From Pseudoleptotrichia goodfellowii (GTDB lineage Bacteria > Fusobacteriota > Fusobacteriia > Fusobacteriales > Leptotrichiaceae): a stretch of DNA of 64,000 nt. Within the stretch, counting starts at the first letter, position 1; each line of letters starts with the position of its first letter. The position numbers and the translations under genes are program-made. The DNA lies in assembly GCF_007990505.1 (NCBI RefSeq), contig NZ_AP019822.1, forward strand, positions 806,001 to 870,000, in the 5' to 3' direction. This document shows positions 15,311 through 24,730 of the stretch, piece after piece. The notes beneath the pieces were generated by a model. That model did not search any database, was not told the origin of the DNA, and saw only the letters and a program-made list of their open reading frames with translations.

Positions 15311-15973
15311 TTATATATTCAGATTATTAAGATTTTTGAAAAAATCCATCTGTGCAGCTTCTACATGTTTTTCACAAAGTTCCCTTATAATTTTAATAGG
15401 AGGATTTTCATTTAAAATCAGATCAATTATGCTTATATGTTCTTCTATAGCTTCGAGTCTACGGTTGTTTTCTCCGTATAAGACTCTTCTTATTCGATGC
15501 AAATGGTCATAAACCAAATTCATTTGTCTTGCAAAAAATAAGTTTCCGCAGTTTCCTGCAAAAAAATATCTGTATCCGTCATATAATTTATCAAACTCTT
15601 TTCCCGAAACTTTTTCTTTTTTTCCCATTTTCTCAAATCTTTTTTTAAATTCTGAAAGAGCAGTTTTAAGTTCATCTTTATTTAGAAAAAAAATAGTCAA
15701 TTCTACTAAAAGAGGCTCAATTCTCGAACGGACCTGAAAAACATCTCTAATTAATTTTAAATCAACTTCAGTTACCGATACGGATTTTCTCGGATTAATA
15801 ATAACAAAGTTTTCATTTTCCAGTTGAGATAAAGCTTCTTTTACAGGAGTTTTACTTATAGAAAGCTCTTCTGCAATTTGTTTTTCGGATATTGTATCTT
15901 TTGCTTTGAATTCATTGTTCAATATTTTGCCTTTTATATATTCATATGCTAATGTATCTAATTTCTGTTTCAT
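15311..15973 (-). CDS. GntR-family regulator (FCD domain)
   Basis: 220-residue regulator: an N-terminal GntR winged helix (IAEELSISKTPVKEALSQLE), then an all-helical FCD ligand-binding domain with the metal-site type residues (RSRIEPLLVELT, HLHRIRR, EHISIIDLI, HVEAA). It is divergent from the ureidoglycolate/oxalurate operon with a 331-nt gap, the usual position of a local repressor. I infer control of that operon by a pathway intermediate. No strong Shine-Dalgarno is seen before the ATG. Confidence 0.9.
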   Translation of the reverse strand: MKQKLDTLAYEYIKGKILNNEFKAKDTISEKQIAEELSISKTPVKEALSQLENENFVIINPRKSVSVTEVDLKLIRDVFQVRSRIEPLLVELTIFFLNKDELKTALSEFKKRFEKMGKKEKVSGKEFDKLYDGYRYFFAGNCGNLFFARQMNLVYDHLHRIRRVLYGENNRRLEAIEEHISIIDLILNENPPIKIIRELCEKHVEAAQMDFFKNLNNLNI

Positions 15974-16170
15974 AATTTATATTTTTGATTGCCCCGATTA
16001 TGTTATCTTTGAAAATTTTGAGACAAATCTTTTCTCCTCTCTTTATACATATTTATTTTTATACTATAAGTTACCACAGGTTAAGAATAATGTCAATAAT
16101 TTTAAATTAAAAAAAATAAAGTTTAAAATGAAAATCGTGATTTATTATAAATATTGATTTTTATAATAAC

Positions 16171-16245
16171 TGAAATATCACAATGTTAAAAATATAGAAT
16201 AAATTATGATGTTAATATTGACTATTTGAAATTTCATATTATAAT
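16171..16245 (+). promoter_or_regulatory. Promoter and candidate GntR operators of the fdrA operon
   Basis: TTGACT (16218-16223), 16 nt, TATAAT (16240-16245). The perfect palindrome TGAAATTTCA lies inside the spacer (16227-16236), and a near copy TGAAATATCA is at 16171-16180. A repressor bound there would block RNA polymerase. The rest of the 15974-16304 gap is AT-rich with no gene. Confidence 0.5.
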
Positions 16246-16304
16246 TATAGCAAGAAATATAATTTACAAATGTAATATATAAAAATATCAAAGGAGGAAT
16301 TGAA

Positions 16305-19304
16305 ATGCTTTATACTGTATTAAAAGAAAACAGTTATCAGGATTCTATTAATTTGATGCTGTTGACAAATCATATCAGTACGATGAAAGGAGTAAATAAA
16401 GTACAGATTATGATGGGAACTGATGCCAATAAGGATATTTTCAATACTGCAGGATTACTTTCCAAAGAAGCTGAAGCAGCGAAAGCAAGTGATATGGTAG
16501 TGGTTGTAGACAGTAATGATGAATCGGTTGTGAAAGAAGTAATGGAAGCAATTGATAAATTTTTAGCAGATTTATCCGTAAAAAAAGATGAAGGAGTACA
16601 ACAGTTTGTTAAAAGCTGGCAACAGGCAAAAGAAGTGATGCCTGAAGCAAATATGGCACTTATTTCCGTACCGGGAATTTATGCGGCTCTTGAAATAGAA
16701 AATGCAATAGATAACGGACTGCATGCTTTTGTATTCAGTGATAATGTTCCGAAAGATGAAGAAGTAAGATTAAAGAAAAAAGCACATGAAAAAGGACTTT
16801 TAGTAATGGGACCTGATTGTGGAACAGGAATTGTAAGTAATGTACCTCTTGCTTTTACAAATGTGGTACGTTCGGGAAATATCGGAATAGTTGGAGCTTC
16901 AGGAACAGGAATACAGGAAATTTCTACAATTGTTGAAAAACTTGGCGGAGGAGTTATACACGCAATAGGAACAGGAGGACGTGACTTGTCTACCGAAGTA
17001 GGAGCAATAACTACAAAAGATGCATTGGCAGGGCTTGCACATCATGAGACTACAGATGTAATAGTAGTAGTTTCAAAACCGCCTGCAAAAGAAGTAAAAG
17101 ATGATGTAGTAAAATTATTACACAGCTTAGGAAAACCTGTTGTAGCTATTTTCCTCGGAGAGAAACCCGAATGTCATGAAGGAAATGTGTATTTTGCTCA
17201 TACATTGGAAGAATGTGCAAAAATTGCAGTAGATCTTGCAAAAGGTGAAAAAGTAAAAGCAAATTATCAAAATAAATCCGATATTCATTCAAAAGATAGT
17301 GAAATTTCAGATAAAACAGTTAAAGGATTGTATTCCGGAGGAACATTGGCTTATGAAGCAGCTATGCTTGTATCTGAAGCATTAAAATTATCTTCATCGG
17401 TAAAAGAAGAAGGATATATGTTAAAAACTGACGGATTTGAAATTATGGACTTGGGAGATGATATTTATACTCAAGGGAAACCTCATCCAATGATAGATCC
17501 GAGTGTACGTATTGAAAAACTTCGTGAATTCGGTGTAGATCCTAAAACAGGAGTTATTTTACTTGATGTAGTATTAGGATACGGTGCTCATGAAGATATG
17601 GCGGGACAATTGGCTCCTGTTATAAAAGAAATATTGAAAAAAGCGGAATCTGAAAAAAGAAAACTTTATATTATAGGTACAGTATGTGGAACTAAAGGTG
17701 ATCCGCAAAATTATGAAAAATCTCAAAAAGTTCTCGAAGAAGCGGGAATGCTTGTAAAAGAAAGTAATGCAAGTGCATTGAGAACAGCGTTGAATCTAAT
17801 GGGAACTGATGTTGATGAAACAGAGAAAGAATTTAAAGAATACAAAGGTGAAAAAACTCCTTTACCTGAAGTAAGTGAGGCAATAAAAGATTTACTTTTG
17901 ACAAAACCGAGAGTAATTAATATAGGAGTGGGAGGATTTACAGAACCTGTAAGACAGTATGGCGGAAAATGCGTTCAGTTTGAATGGAAGCCGATAGCAG
18001 GCGGAAATCAAAAGCTCATTAAGATTTTACAACAGTTAAAAAATCTTGAAACTCTTGAAAAAGAAAATAATTTAGTCGTAGAAGCTATGAAAAATGCAGC
18101 ACCTTATTTGATAGATGTAGTTCCCGCTTACACAGTTATACCTGAAATAAACGGAAAAGTATTATTACATGCGGGACCGCCTATTACATATGCTGAAATG
18201 ACAGGGCCTATGCAGGGTTCATGTATAGGAGCTGCATTGTTTGAAGGATGGGTGGAAAATGAAGAAGAAGCACGTAAGTTGCTTGAAACGGGAGAAGTGA
18301 AATTTATTCCTTGTCATCATGTAAAAGCGGTAGGTCCTATGGGAGGAATAACTTCTGCAAACATGCCTGTACTTGTAGTTGAAAACAGATTAACAGGAAA
18401 TCGTTCTTATTGTACATTAAATGAGGGTATAGGAAAAGTATTACGTTTTGGAGCATATTCCGAAGAAGTTGTAAACAGACTGCAATGGATGAAAGATGTA
18501 TTAGGTCCTGTGTTAGGTCAGGCAGCAAAACAGGTTCAGGGAGGAATCAACTTAAATGTAATTATAGCAAAAGCTATTACTATGGGAGATGAATTTCATC
18601 AACGTAATATTGCGGCAAGTCTTCTGTTCTTAAAAGAAGTAACTCCAATAATAGTTACATTGGATATAGATGATAAAAAGAAAAAAGATGTTATTCAATT
18701 TTTAGCAAATACGGATCAGTTCTTCCTTAATATTATGATGGCTACAGGAAAAGCCGTAGTAGACGGAGCCCGTGTAAATAAGGCAGGAACAATAGTTACA
18801 ACGATGACACGTAACGGTAAAGATTTCGGAATACGTATAAGCGGACTTGGCGATGAATGGTTTACGGCTCCGGTTAATACGCCGAAAGGACTGTTCTTTA
18901 CAGGATTTACTCAGGACGATGCCAATCCTGATATAGGAGACAGTGCGATTACAGAAACTGTAGGTGTAGGAGGAATGACTATGATAGCTGCTCCCGGAGT
19001 AACAAGATTTGTAGGAGCCGGAGGATTTAAAGATGCTTTAAAAGTAAGTGATGAAATGTCTGAAATATGTACAATTCATAATCCTAATTTTGCTATTCCT
19101 ACTTGGGACTTTAAAGGAGCACCTTTGGGAATAGATATAAGAAAAGTAGTAGAAACAGGAATAACACCTGTTATAAATACAGGAATAGCTCATAAAAATG
19201 CAGGCGTAGGGCAGGTAGGAGCAGGAACTGTAAGAGCACCTTTAGCATGTTTTGAAAAAGCCCTGGTAGCTTATGCAAAACATATCGGTTTGGATGTTGA
19301 ATAA
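16305..19304 (+). CDS. FdrA-YlbE (DUF1116) fusion: predicted oxamate carbamoyltransferase AllF-AllG
   Basis: 999 residues combining two proteins that are separate in E. coli. Residues 1 to about 515 are FdrA: a succinyl-CoA-ligase-like part with VGASGTGIQEISTIVEKLGG, GTGGRDLSTEVG and a second ligase-like domain ending near VKESNASALRTALNLMG. About 535-999 is the YlbE/DUF1116 domain (RVINIGVGGFTEPV, FEWKPIAGGNQ, LHAGPPITYAEMTGPM). With the following AllH-like subunit these form the oxamate carbamoyltransferase that converts oxalurate to oxamate and carbamoyl-phosphate. AllD nearby supplies oxalurate. The next gene starts within the stop codon (TAATG). No frameshift is seen, so the fusion looks genuine. 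Confidence 0.88.
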   Translation: MLYTVLKENSYQDSINLMLLTNHISTMKGVNKVQIMMGTDANKDIFNTAGLLSKEAEAAKASDMVVVVDSNDESVVKEVMEAIDKFLADLSVKKDEGVQQFVKSWQQAKEVMPEANMALISVPGIYAALEIENAIDNGLHAFVFSDNVPKDEEVRLKKKAHEKGLLVMGPDCGTGIVSNVPLAFTNVVRSGNIGIVGASGTGIQEISTIVEKLGGGVIHAIGTGGRDLSTEVGAITTKDALAGLAHHETTDVIVVVSKPPAKEVKDDVVKLLHSLGKPVVAIFLGEKPECHEGNVYFAHTLEECAKIAVDLAKGEKVKANYQNKSDIHSKDSEISDKTVKGLYSGGTLAYEAAMLVSEALKLSSSVKEEGYMLKTDGFEIMDLGDDIYTQGKPHPMIDPSVRIEKLREFGVDPKTGVILLDVVLGYGAHEDMAGQLAPVIKEILKKAESEKRKLYIIGTVCGTKGDPQNYEKSQKVLEEAGMLVKESNASALRTALNLMGTDVDETEKEFKEYKGEKTPLPEVSEAIKDLLLTKPRVINIGVGGFTEPVRQYGGKCVQFEWKPIAGGNQKLIKILQQLKNLETLEKENNLVVEAMKNAAPYLIDVVPAYTVIPEINGKVLLHAGPPITYAEMTGPMQGSCIGAALFEGWVENEEEARKLLETGEVKFIPCHHVKAVGPMGGITSANMPVLVVENRLTGNRSYCTLNEGIGKVLRFGAYSEEVVNRLQWMKDVLGPVLGQAAKQVQGGINLNVIIAKAITMGDEFHQRNIAASLLFLKEVTPIIVTLDIDDKKKKDVIQFLANTDQFFLNIMMATGKAVVDGARVNKAGTIVTTMTRNGKDFGIRISGLGDEWFTAPVNTPKGLFFTGFTQDDANPDIGDSAITETVGVGGMTMIAAPGVTRFVGAGGFKDALKVSDEMSEICTIHNPNFAIPTWDFKGAPLGIDIRKVVETGITPVINTGIAHKNAGVGQVGAGTVRAPLACFEKALVAYAKHIGLDVE

Positions 19305-20083
19305 TGAATAAATCACATGAAAAGTATGGAGAAGACGGAAGCATCAGTGAATTGATGCTCCTGTATCTCAAAAATCAAAAAATCGGTTATATTCACAGTA
19401 TATTTAAAAGTTCTTTAAATATCCGATTTGGAGAAAATTTAATTCATATTTCAGGGGATAATAAAGGGTTAACATGTTTCGGATGTTGTATAACGGGAAA
19501 AAAAATAAAGAATATAATTTTAAATGCAGATATAGACGATATTGTAATAAAAAAGGGTAATAATCTTTTATTCTATACAAATTCAGGTGTTCGGGAAATT
19601 GATATTTTAAAATTGAAAAAAGTGAATTTAAAAATCGAAAATATAAAAATATCTGAAAAAATATTGGAAGAAATATTTGGACATTTAAAAAATATAAATT
19701 TTGAGGAAAAAACAGGAATAGAAAATAAGGAAGTTATAAAATATTTACAAGAGGCAATTTCCGAAGAAAGTCAAAGATATTTAACGGGAAGAGGCAAAGG
19801 ACTTACTCCTTCAGGTGATGATATTTTAGTAGGGTTTGCATTAATACAACATTTATGTACAGGAAATGTTGAACTTAAATGCGGAGATTTGACTACTGAT
19901 ATAAGTAGACAATATTTTAAAGCATTTAATGAAGGCTATACAAATCAATATTTGATTGAATTATTTTCCGGAAATATTGAAAAATCTATTTGTAATATCA
20001 CTCAAATAGGACATACTTCGGGATATGATTTGCTATTCGGGATATTTTTAGGAATAAAAAAATTTTTAAAATGGAGGAAATAA
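19304..20083 (+). CDS. DUF2877 protein, AllH/YlbF-like subunit of oxamate carbamoyltransferase
   Basis: 259-residue DUF2877 protein. The C-terminal motif LTGRGKGLTPSGDDILVGF is the family signature (G-x-G-x-G-L-T-P-S-G-D-D). In E. coli the DUF2877 protein YlbF (AllH) works with FdrA and YlbE. Its ATG overlaps the last base of the fusion gene stop, which indicates translational coupling and 1:1 assembly. The N-terminal half is poorly conserved. Confidence 0.82.
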   Translation: MNKSHEKYGEDGSISELMLLYLKNQKIGYIHSIFKSSLNIRFGENLIHISGDNKGLTCFGCCITGKKIKNIILNADIDDIVIKKGNNLLFYTNSGVREIDILKLKKVNLKIENIKISEKILEEIFGHLKNINFEEKTGIENKEVIKYLQEAISEESQRYLTGRGKGLTPSGDDILVGFALIQHLCTGNVELKCGDLTTDISRQYFKAFNEGYTNQYLIELFSGNIEKSICNITQIGHTSGYDLLFGIFLGIKKFLKWRK

Positions 20084-20084
20084 A

Positions 20085-21344
20085 ATGAGCAGTATGTTGG
20101 AAAAGCGTTATAAAGCGATGAATGTATCAGAGCGTTACTGGTGGAAAGTAGTAGCATTATGTTTTGCAGGATGGATTTTAATGTATGCAGACAGAACTAT
20201 TTTAGGACCTGTTATGGGAAATATAGCTGAACAGTTTAATTTAAATAATACCCAATTGGGAGCTGTAAACAGTATATTTTTCCTTACATATGCAATTATG
20301 CAGATACCTTTTGGAATAGTCGGAGATAGAATAGGGAGAAGACTTGTAATTACTTTCGGATTTGTTTTGTTCGGAGTAACTACGTTTTTAAGCGGAATAG
20401 CGAGCGGATTGGGTGTATTCATGATATACAGAGCCATAACAGGAATAGGAGAAGGTGCATATTACGGACCTCAATATGCTTTGTCGGGTGAGGCAATACC
20501 CCAAAAAAGCTTGGCTTTAGGAACAGCTATTATAAACAGTGGTATGGCTTTCGGAACATCGGGAGGATATTTACTGTCAAGTTACCTTGTGTTACAGAAA
20601 GGGCATCATTGGAGTTTACCTTTCTTTATCATGTCGGTACCTACAATTATAGTAGGATTACTGTTTATGACTTTGAAAGAAAGAGTTATCAAACCTGAAG
20701 ATGCAGGAAAAGAAGTAATACAGGAAGTAAAAGAAGAAATTAAAAAAGAAAAAACTTCAGGATTGTCCGTATTCAAGAATAAAAACTTAATGTGTGCATT
20801 TTTGCTGCTATTTTGTTCAATTTATGCAAATTTTGTTATAATAACATGGCTTCCTGAATTTTTGAAACAGGAAAGAGGTTTTGCAGGAACAAGTGTAGGA
20901 TTTATAGCTTCATTAGTTCCTTGGTCTTCAATACCGGGAGCATTGTTATTTGCAAGATTATCGGATAAATTGAAAAAAACGAAAATATTTGTATATTCAT
21001 TAGTTCCTTTGGCACTTATTTCTACATTCAGTATGGCTTATGTAACAAACAGAACAGTTTTAATACTTATGCTTATATTATACGGATTAACAGGAAAATT
21101 AGCATTAGATCCCATACTGGTAGCATATGTTACTAAAAACTCTCCGAAAGAAGCATTGGGAACAGCATTAAGTGCATATAATTTTATAGGTATGTCTGCT
21201 GCTATTACGGCTCCATTTATAACGGGATGGTTAAAAGATAAATTCGGTTCTATGCAATCAGGATTTTATCTTGCTTCAGTTCTATTGCTTGTAGGGATGT
21301 TAATATTCAGTGCTGCAAGTGAAAATGGAAATAAAAAAGTGTAG
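20085..21344 (+). CDS. MFS transporter (anion:cation symporter type)
   Basis: 419-residue carrier with twelve hydrophobic segments. The N-terminal pattern RYWWKVVALCFAGWILMYADR and the motif GDRIGRRLVI after TM2, plus YYGPQYALSGEAIP in TM5, resemble the ACS family that moves organic acids (hexuronate, tartrate, phthalate). It begins 1 nt after the AllH-like gene with an AGGAGG site inside that gene. In context it likely imports ureidoglycolate, allantoate-derived acids, or exports oxamate; this is inferred. Confidence 0.88.
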   Translation: MSSMLEKRYKAMNVSERYWWKVVALCFAGWILMYADRTILGPVMGNIAEQFNLNNTQLGAVNSIFFLTYAIMQIPFGIVGDRIGRRLVITFGFVLFGVTTFLSGIASGLGVFMIYRAITGIGEGAYYGPQYALSGEAIPQKSLALGTAIINSGMAFGTSGGYLLSSYLVLQKGHHWSLPFFIMSVPTIIVGLLFMTLKERVIKPEDAGKEVIQEVKEEIKKEKTSGLSVFKNKNLMCAFLLLFCSIYANFVIITWLPEFLKQERGFAGTSVGFIASLVPWSSIPGALLFARLSDKLKKTKIFVYSLVPLALISTFSMAYVTNRTVLILMLILYGLTGKLALDPILVAYVTKNSPKEALGTALSAYNFIGMSAAITAPFITGWLKDKFGSMQSGFYLASVLLLVGMLIFSAASENGNKKV

Positions 21345-21401
21345 TATAAATTAGAAATTATATTATAAATAATTTATTAAAATTTTAGAGAGGTGAGTCA
21401 A

Positions 21402-22469
21402 ATGAATGATGTAGTCATAGTGTCTCCTGATAAATTGCATAATCTTATTAAAAATAAATTGGAAAAAGCAGGATTAAAATCCGAGCATGCCGATGAAGTG
21501 GCAAAACATTTAGTATTTGCAGATAGTTGCGGTATTCATTCTCATGGAGCGGTTCGTGTAGATTATTATGCCGAAAGAATTGCAAAAAAAGGTGTTACGA
21601 TAGATCCTAAAATGAGTTTCGAGAAAACAGGTCCTTGTACAGGGATTTTCCACGGAGATAACGGAATAGGACAATATGTGGCTGAAAAAGCATTGAAATA
21701 TGCGATTGAGATGGCTAAGGAAAATGGAGTAGCTATAGTGGGAGTCGAAAAATTAAGTCATAGCGGTACAATGGCGTACTATTTGAACGAAATAGCTGAA
21801 AATGATTTAATAGGACTTTCAATGTGTCAATCAGATCCTATGGTAGTTCCTTTCGGAGGAAGAGAGCCTTATTACGGAACAAATCCTATAGGATTCGGAG
21901 CTCCCGCTTCGGAAGGATTGCCTATTGTATTTGATATGGCAACGTCAGTTCAGGCTTGGGGTAAAATCCTTGATGCCCGTTCTAAAAATATGGAGATTCC
22001 CGATACATGGGCTGTGGACAGAAAAGGTGTACCCACAACAAATCCTCATGATGTAGGGGCATTGTTGCCTATTTCAGGGCCTAAAGGTTATGGACTTATG
22101 ATGATAGTGGATATTCTGTCAGGCTTGATGTTAGGATTGCCTTTCGGAGGACATGTTTCTTCAATGTATGATAAAATGTCTGAAGGAAGAGATTTAGGGC
22201 ACACATTTATATTAATAGATCCTTCAAGATTTATGGATATAAATAAATTTAAAGAAAATATTACTAAAACAAAAAAAGAATTGCATAGTATAAAAGCTGC
22301 TGAAGGTTTTAAACAGGTATTTTATCCGGGTGAAGTAAGTCAGATTACTTATGAAAAATATCAGAGAGAAGGAATTCCTGTAGAAAAAGGAATATACGAA
22401 TATTTAGTAAGCGATATAGTTCATTATGATAAATTCGGAGGACAAAGTGCTTTTGCAAGTAAAAAATAA
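21402..22469 (+). CDS. allD: Ureidoglycolate dehydrogenase (AllD, Ldh2 family)
   Basis: 355-residue NAD(P)-dependent oxidoreductase of the malate/L-lactate dehydrogenase (Ldh2) family. It oxidises (S)-ureidoglycolate to oxalurate. The blocks GIHSHGAVRVDYYAERI, MCQSDPMVVPFGG, SVQAWGKILDARSKNMEIPD and GPKGYGLMMIVDILSGLMLG agree closely with what I recall of E. coli AllD. ATG 21402 is preferred over the upstream GTG because GAGAGGTGA is its ribosome site. Together with FdrA-YlbE and the AllH-like protein it completes ureidoglycolate to oxamate plus carbamoyl-phosphate. Carbamate kinase is not in the window. Confidence 0.93.
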   Translation: MNDVVIVSPDKLHNLIKNKLEKAGLKSEHADEVAKHLVFADSCGIHSHGAVRVDYYAERIAKKGVTIDPKMSFEKTGPCTGIFHGDNGIGQYVAEKALKYAIEMAKENGVAIVGVEKLSHSGTMAYYLNEIAENDLIGLSMCQSDPMVVPFGGREPYYGTNPIGFGAPASEGLPIVFDMATSVQAWGKILDARSKNMEIPDTWAVDRKGVPTTNPHDVGALLPISGPKGYGLMMIVDILSGLMLGLPFGGHVSSMYDKMSEGRDLGHTFILIDPSRFMDINKFKENITKTKKELHSIKAAEGFKQVFYPGEVSQITYEKYQREGIPVEKGIYEYLVSDIVHYDKFGGQSAFASKK

Positions 22470-22524
22470 AAGCCGAAAATAATTTGTTATTTACTCCTGA
22501 ATTAGAGAATAGGAGGGATAGAAG

Positions 22525-23784
22525 ATGTCTGAAAAGAAAAAATTATTAAATTTATCATTAACAAGCCAAATATTAATAGCAACTTTCGGAGGGATTATAT
22601 TCGGCGGTGTTGTCGGTCCTTGGGCCTCAAATTTAAAAGTATTTGGAGATATTTTTCTAAGATTGATACAAATGTCGGTTATAATGCTTGTAATGTCCGC
22701 AGTTATAGTAGCAGTCGGCAGAGGGAGTACAGGTGATGCAGGAAAAATAGGATTTCATACATTTAAATGGATTATATTTTTCACACTGACTTCAGCTTTT
22801 ATGGGAGTAGTTTTATCTTATTATATCCAACCCGGAATAGGTGTTGCTCATATGACGGAAGTCGGTAAAAATGCAGTAACTGCCAATGCACTTCAGGATA
22901 CTTCACTAAAAGATACTATACTTGCTTTTTTTACCACCAATATTTTCTCATCTATGGCAAGCAGTGCAATGGTCCCTTGTATAATATTTTCTCTGTTTTT
23001 CGGAATTGCAATGTCGCAACATATAAGAGATACAGGAAAAACCATTGTTTTAGACTGGATTTTATCGGTAAATGAAATTATTGTAAATATAATAAAAAAT
23101 GTAATGAAAGTATCACCTATAGGAATCTTCTGTTTACTTGCCGATGTTACCGGAAGTAAAGGTTTTACAGTAATAATACCCATGATAAAATTTTTGATTA
23201 TATTAATTATAGGAGATATACTGCAATTAGTAATTTACGGACTTATAACAGCTTTTATATGCAAGGTGAATCCTTTAAAAATGCCGAAGAAATTTGCAAA
23301 AATGTCTATTATAGCACTTACAACAACTTCAAGTGCGATAAGTCTTCCTACAAAAATGGAAGATACAGTTATAAAATTCGGTGTCAGCAGAAAAGTATCA
23401 GATTTTACAGGTCCTATAACAATGTCTATGAATTCATCAGGTTGGGCTTTGTGTAATGTTACAGCGATATTTTTTATAGCACAGTTTTCAGGAGTGCAGC
23501 TTACGCCTTATCAAATGGTAATGGCAGTTATACTTTCCTGTTTAATGTGCATGGGAAGCGTAGTTGTGCCGGGAGGAGCTATTATTGTCTTTACATTCCT
23601 TGCGACTTCAATGGGTCTGCCTCTCGACAGTATAGTCGTACTCATAGGGATAGACTGGTTTTCAGGAATGTTCAGAACTTTAAATAATGTCGATATAGAT
23701 GTTCTTGTAGCTATGCTTGTAGCTAACAGAATAGGTGAATTTGACAGAGATGTTTATAACAATAAAAAAGTTGTTGAATATTAA
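22525..23784 (+). CDS. Dicarboxylate/amino acid:cation symporter (DAACS family)
   Basis: 419-residue carrier of the glutamate-transporter-homologue fold. Visible: eight transmembrane segments, the serine-rich re-entrant loop ALTTTSSAISLPT, the TM7 block GWALCNVTAIFFIAQ in place of the usual NMDGT motif, and the second re-entrant loop VVPGGAIIVFTFLATSMGLP. It is the last gene of the operon, 55 nt after allD, with AGGAGGG as ribosome site. A Na+- or H+-coupled uptake of a carboxylate (ureidoglycolate, oxalurate) is inferred. The altered NMDGT region suggests a non-standard substrate. Confidence 0.88.
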   Translation: MSEKKKLLNLSLTSQILIATFGGIIFGGVVGPWASNLKVFGDIFLRLIQMSVIMLVMSAVIVAVGRGSTGDAGKIGFHTFKWIIFFTLTSAFMGVVLSYYIQPGIGVAHMTEVGKNAVTANALQDTSLKDTILAFFTTNIFSSMASSAMVPCIIFSLFFGIAMSQHIRDTGKTIVLDWILSVNEIIVNIIKNVMKVSPIGIFCLLADVTGSKGFTVIIPMIKFLIILIIGDILQLVIYGLITAFICKVNPLKMPKKFAKMSIIALTTTSSAISLPTKMEDTVIKFGVSRKVSDFTGPITMSMNSSGWALCNVTAIFFIAQFSGVQLTPYQMVMAVILSCLMCMGSVVVPGGAIIVFTFLATSMGLPLDSIVVLIGIDWFSGMFRTLNNVDIDVLVAMLVANRIGEFDRDVYNNKKVVEY

Positions 23785-23785
23785 A

Positions 23786-23821
23786 GAGTCTTGGGAGAAT
23801 TTCTCCTGAGATTCTTTTTTA
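23786..23821 (+). terminator. Terminator of the ureidoglycolate operon
   Basis: GAGTCTTGGGAGAA (23786-23799) pairs with TTCTCCTGAGATTC (23801-23814) with a few G-U pairs, then six T. Confidence 0.85.
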
Positions 23822-24034
23822 GAGAAAAACAAAAGATATCTTATTAGAATTTTATTGATTTAAAATTATTACAAAAATAAAATATCTTTTTTACTTAAAC
23901 ATTTTTTGAAATATTTTATTTATATATAAGATATAAACATATTTAGATAAATATCTTTGTTTCGATTTTTTTGTTGATTTTTTAGTTCAAAAAAGGTATA
24001 CTATTGTTACAAATGAAATGAGAGGAGAGGGAAA

Positions 24035-24244
24035 ATGAAAAAAATAAATGCTATAGTTTGTGGAGTTGCAAGTATTTTTAGTAGTGCTTCAGTAGTAGAT
24101 ACATCTAATATTTTTAAAGAGTACCCGACAACTCATAGAAAAAATGTAAAAGAAGCATTACAAAATAGTTGGATTACTGTCGGAACAGCCGTAAAAGGAG
24201 CAATAGATAAATATGCCGAAGAAGTCAAAAATGACAACAAATAG
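24035..24244 (+). CDS. Small hypothetical protein
   Basis: 69 residues with an N-terminal hydrophobic stretch (INAIVCGVASIFSSASVV) and a charged helical C-terminus. I recognise no family. It has AGAGGAGAGGG about 6 nt before the ATG and TATACT as a -10 at about 23996. It overlaps the next gene by 32 nt in another frame, so the two are probably co-translated. The hydrophobic start could be a signal or membrane anchor. Confidence 0.6.
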   Translation: MKKINAIVCGVASIFSSASVVDTSNIFKEYPTTHRKNVKEALQNSWITVGTAVKGAIDKYAEEVKNDNK

Positions 24245-24659
24245 ACGAAATGATAATGGAATGAGAGAAATTTTATTACAGAAGCAGGAACAATATTCAG
24301 GGATAATTCCACATCCGAGTATAGTCGAAGGGTATGAGCGGAATTGTCCGGGGGCTACAGACAGAATATTGGCTATGACGGAAAATCAGCTTAAATGTAA
24401 TCAAGAATTGGCTAAAATGGAACAGGAAAATATAAATGAGTGTCGAAAAGAAGCTTTAAAATCTGAAGTAGAAAATATAAAAAGGGGTCAAATTTTAGGA
24501 TTTGTAATATTGTTGACAATGATTATAGGAGGATTTATTCTTATTATTTTTGGAAAAGATGCAGGAGGATACGGAACAATTGTAGCATCTATTATGTTAG
24601 GGATAAGTAGTGTTATATGGAATAATAAAAGTAAAAAAGAACAGGAAGAAAAGCAATAA
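24213..24659 (+). CDS. DUF2335 membrane protein
   Basis: 148-residue protein with the DUF2335 pattern: SGIIPHPSIVEGYERNCPGATDRILAM at about residues 28-54, then a charged helix, and two C-terminal membrane segments (GFVILLTMIIGGFILIIFG and a second hairpin) before a KSKKEQEEKQ tail. Family function is unknown; such genes are often accessory and patchily distributed. The start is uncertain: ATG 24213, 24231 and 24261 are in frame, and the conserved part begins after all three. Confidence 0.72.
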   Translation: MPKKSKMTTNRRNDNGMREILLQKQEQYSGIIPHPSIVEGYERNCPGATDRILAMTENQLKCNQELAKMEQENINECRKEALKSEVENIKRGQILGFVILLTMIIGGFILIIFGKDAGGYGTIVASIMLGISSVIWNNKSKKEQEEKQ

Positions 24660-24730
24660 TATGGAGATAAATATATCACAGTCAGTATTTGATTGTGATT
24701 TTTTGTTATTGAATTAAGACTATAAAATAA

